Position numbers and translations under genes: made by a program
The notes under the pieces: generated by a model
Databases searched by the model: none
Seen by the model: the letters and a program-made list of their open reading frames with translations, nothing else
Told to the model about the DNA's origin: nothing
Assembly: GCA_019310195.1 (NCBI GenBank)
Contig: JAFDET010000163.1
Coordinates: 1 to 7,328, forward strand
Source: Deltaproteobacteria bacterium
GTDB lineage: Bacteria > Myxococcota_A > UBA9160 > JAFDET01
Direction of reading: 5' to 3'
Length of the DNA: 7,328 bases
In this document: positions 5,372-7,328 of the stretch, piece after piece
Layout: every line of letters begins with the position of its first letter
How positions within the stretch are numbered: position 1 is the stretch's first letter

Positions 5372-6658
5372 CTAGCTGCCCGGTCCCAGGCGGGCCCGGC
5401 GACGGCGGCGGCTGGCCAGCTCGGGCGACTCGCGCAGGCAGGTGGCCAGCAGGCGCAACGACTCGCCGAAAGCGCTCATCCCGCTGCGAACCAGGCTGCC
5501 CGGCTCGCCTTCCACGCTGGGGAAGCCCCGGGCGTCCGACTCCAGGTGCTCCCAGTTCTGGAACAGCCGACCCCAGTCGCTCTCCAGGGCGGCCTTCACC
5601 TGGCCGCGGCCCACGAGCGGGTACCACAGCGAGTCGTGGTAGATGACGCTGGCGGCGTAGGCCCAGGGCGCCAGCACCGTCTTGAGCGACCACTCCAAGG
5701 GGCGGCGCAGCCGCCCCCAGTAGATCTTGTGCTGCATGCGCGAGGCAAAGGTCATGCGCTTGAAGGGCCCATCGAAGTTCCAGCGCTCGGCTGCCGCATC
5801 CTCATCGCCGGCAATCTCGATATCCCGCAGATCGCCGCAGCCCAGGCCGCGCTCGTGAGCCAGGCGGATGTAGCGGATCTCCAGCGGATCGAAGCCCATC
5901 ATGGAGGCGGAGACCGCGTCGATGGCTACCTGGTCGTCGCTGGCCAGCAGCACGTTCTTGCGGTGGGGCACCATGCAGCGCGGCCCCGGCCCGTCGCCGG
6001 CGAAGGTCCCATCCATCACCGCGAGAACGCCCGGGTGGATCCGCTTCTGGATCATCAGCAGGTCGACCAGCGTGTCGTGGATGACGGGATGCGTCCAGTG
6101 GCGGCGCTCGTTGAGCAGCCCGCCGAAGGCGTTCTTCATGGCGCCCGTGGTCGTGGTGAAGACGTGGGTCTTCACCGTGGGCAGGTGGATGATGTTCTCG
6201 CCGATGAAGCGCTTGGGGATGTGGAACCCATCCGGGTAGACGTCGTTGAGGCAAAGGAAGTCGTCCGCCAGGTCGCCCACGGCCTCGCGCACGTGGACCC
6301 ACTCCTCGCCTTCGTCGTAGAGGTGGATGTTGCGGAGCCCGTACTTCTCGACGACGGGGAGCTGCTTGTTCTCCCGCTCCCCCAGGCGCGCATCCACCAC
6401 GACCGTGCGGTTGTGGCAGGCGTGGATGAGGTCGCGTGAGAACCCCATGTCCAGCAGGGCGCGGATCACCCCCTCCAGCTGCCAAGGTGTCGTGGAGCAG
6501 GCCGGGTAGAACCAGTGCCAGGAGATGTTGACCTTGAGGGCCGTGTCCAGGGTGGGGTCGAGCACGCGCTCGGCGCCGGCCAGGCTCAGGAGACGCGCGT
6601 GATCCTCGAAGACGGTCCGGGGCTCGGTGCGCAGGACGGCGACGACGCTCTTGGACAT
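5372..6658 (-). CDS. DUF362 domain-containing protein, function unknown
   Basis: A complete 428-residue protein beginning MSKSVVAVLR. The start is ATG at 6658, backed by GAGGG four bases upstream; the longer open frame reaching 6958 is only the shadow of the kinase gene. DUF362 landmarks are clear: LPTVKTHVFTTTTGAMKNAFGG (residues 159-180), MDGTFAGDGPGPR (215-227) and DDQVAIDAVSASMMGFDPLEIRYIRLAHERGLG (241-273). Many DUF362 proteins carry a ferredoxin-like cysteine cluster; here the cysteines (54, 81, 136, 228, 274, 407) are scattered and form no CxxCxxC motif. Residues beyond about 288 are a basic, Trp/Tyr-rich extension ending in an Arg-rich tail (ASRRRRRARLG). No signal peptide or clear membrane helix is visible, although 325-340 is moderately hydrophobic. 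It lies 67 nt after the kinase gene and 52 nt before the PAS gene on the same strand. The biochemical role is unknown and none is proposed. Confidence 0.88.
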   Translation of the reverse strand: MSKSVVAVLRTEPRTVFEDHARLLSLAGAERVLDPTLDTALKVNISWHWFYPACSTTPWQLEGVIRALLDMGFSRDLIHACHNRTVVVDARLGERENKQLPVVEKYGLRNIHLYDEGEEWVHVREAVGDLADDFLCLNDVYPDGFHIPKRFIGENIIHLPTVKTHVFTTTTGAMKNAFGGLLNERRHWTHPVIHDTLVDLLMIQKRIHPGVLAVMDGTFAGDGPGPRCMVPHRKNVLLASDDQVAIDAVSASMMGFDPLEIRYIRLAHERGLGCGDLRDIEIAGDEDAAAERWNFDGPFKRMTFASRMQHKIYWGRLRRPLEWSLKTVLAPWAYAASVIYHDSLWYPLVGRGQVKAALESDWGRLFQNWEHLESDARGFPSVEGEPGSLVRSGMSAFGESLRLLATCLRESPELASRRRRRARLGPGS

Positions 6659-6662
6659 GGAT

Positions 6663-6667
6663 CCCTC
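6663..6667 (-). promoter_or_regulatory. Ribosome binding site of the DUF362 gene
   Basis: On the minus strand GAGGG lies four bases before the ATG at 6658. It supports this start over any in the longer open frame that runs back into the kinase gene. The rest of the 67-nt gap (6659-6725) shows no clear hairpin or promoter. Confidence 0.65.
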
Positions 6668-6725
6668 ATCGGCGGGGCGGACTTGGGACGGGTAGGGGTC
6701 CGGGAGTCGGGACGCAAGGCCGACC

Positions 6726-7328
6726 TCAGGAGGCCGGCGGCTCTTCCAGCGCCAGGGCGATGCATTCCACCAGGTCGGCGGGGCGGAAGGGCTTTTGGAG
6801 GAAGCCGTCCAGGTCCTGGCCCTGGAACCGGGTGGCGATATCCGATTCGCTGTAGCCGCTGGTGACGACCACGCGCACTCCGGGACGGATCTGTCGCAGC
6901 ACCCGCAGCGCTTCCTCGCCACCCAGGCGGGGCATGGTGAGGTCGAGCAGCACCGCACTCACGTCGGCGGCGTGCTCGCGGAAACACTCGATGGCGTCGC
7001 GGCCGTCGGCGGCAGTCATCACATCGAAGCCGGCCTGCTCCAGGATGCGCCGGGCCATGCTGCGCACCACCTCCTCGTCGTCGGCTACCAGAATCGTGCC
7101 TCGCACAGCGGGAGGCCGCACGCTCGGCGCGGCGGGGCTGGCCGCCGGCAAGAGCTTGCGCTCCGAAGCCGGCAGCAGCACCCGGAAGCAGGTGCCGTCA
7201 CCGGGCTCGCTGCGCACGTCGATGCGGCCGCGATGCCCGCGCACGATTCCCAAGGCAGCCGCCAGGCCCAGCCCGCGACCGGTGAACTTGGTGGTAAAGA
7301 AAGGATCGAAGATCCGCGAGAGCGTGGA
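6726..7328 (-). CDS. Hybrid sensor histidine kinase, C-terminal part (ATPase end plus receiver), truncated by window edge
   Basis: The frame is open from the right edge to the TGA at 6726-6728, giving 200 visible residues; the start is beyond 7328, and the TTG at 7253 is internal. Visible residues 1-53 are the end of a histidine-kinase ATPase domain: the F box IFDPFFTTK, the G2 box GRGLGL, then GIVRGHRGRIDVRSEPGDGTCFRVLLP. An Ala/Pro-rich linker (54-76) leads to a full receiver domain (77-200) with acidic pair Asp83-Asp84, phosphoacceptor Asp129 (LLDLTMP, codon at 6942-6944), Ser157 (VTSGYSE) and Lys179 (LQKPF). No output domain follows. The protein would autophosphorylate and pass phosphate to its own receiver, and perhaps on to a phosphotransfer partner. 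The sensory region and phosphorylated His are outside the window, so the signal is unknown. It heads the leftward run of genes. Confidence 0.93.
   Translation of the reverse strand, partial: STLSRIFDPFFTTKFTGRGLGLAAALGIVRGHRGRIDVRSEPGDGTCFRVLLPASERKLLPAASPAAPSVRPPAVRGTILVADDEEVVRSMARRILEQAGFDVMTAADGRDAIECFREHAADVSAVLLDLTMPRLGGEEALRVLRQIRPGVRVVVTSGYSESDIATRFQGQDLDGFLQKPFRPADLVECIALALEEPPAS

Noticed and set aside
5258..6439. 393-codon plus-strand open frame opposite DUF362
   Set aside because: It is antisense to the conserved DUF362 blocks, has no ribosome site or domain, and has shadow-type composition.
6659..6958. 100-residue N-terminal extension of the DUF362 frame into the kinase gene
   Set aside because: The extension is the out-of-frame translation of the receiver domain; the ATG at 6658 has a proper ribosome site and the family-like MSKSVVAVLR start.
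1..7328. CRISPR arrays, tRNA or rRNA genes, insertion-sequence ends, toxin-antitoxin or defence genes
   Set aside because: I read both strands and saw no spaced repeats, cloverleaf sequence, transposase or defence-type domain; nearly every base is accounted for by the seven genes.

Overview
The window is a compact, strongly G+C-rich stretch of bacterial chromosome (high G+C at third codon positions, GTG at four of the five visible start codons, almost no spacer DNA). It holds seven protein-coding genes, two of them cut by the window edges. There are no rRNA, tRNA, CRISPR, insertion-sequence or phage signatures. The gene content (hybrid sensor kinase, MA-type metallopeptidase, DUF362 protein, membrane-anchored serine hydrolase) and base composition resemble Myxococcota or another former deltaproteobacterial lineage, but this is an impression and not a placement.

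Layout. Positions 1-771 (+) hold the 3' part of a zinc metallopeptidase gene of the peptidase MA type (HELVH...NEGLAEW). It meets tail to tail, sharing the four bases CTAG, with an NAD(P)-dependent aldehyde dehydrogenase gene (768-2159, -). The dehydrogenase gene is divergent across only 56 bp from a secreted, membrane-anchored penicillin-binding-protein/beta-lactamase-like serine hydrolase (2216-4072, +). That gene in turn meets, with a 3-bp gap, the end of a leftward run of four genes.

The leftward run (minus strand, transcribed from the right edge toward 4076) is: hybrid histidine kinase with a C-terminal receiver domain (partial, 6726-7328), a DUF362 protein (5372-6658), a stand-alone PAS-domain protein (4930-5319) and a metallo-beta-lactamase-fold hydrolase (4076-4933). 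The spacings are 67 nt, 52 nt and a 4-nt GTGA overlap. A single transcript is plausible, and the PAS and hydrolase genes look translationally coupled: the Shine-Dalgarno of the second lies in the last codons of the first.

Most of this is recognisable housekeeping or accessory metabolism. The least ordinary part is the PAS/metallo-hydrolase pair behind the DUF362 and hybrid-kinase genes: a small sensor domain without an effector, made together with an enzyme without a sensor. Whether they form a functional unit is inference. No defence system, toxin-antitoxin pair, biosynthetic cluster or mobile element could be supported.
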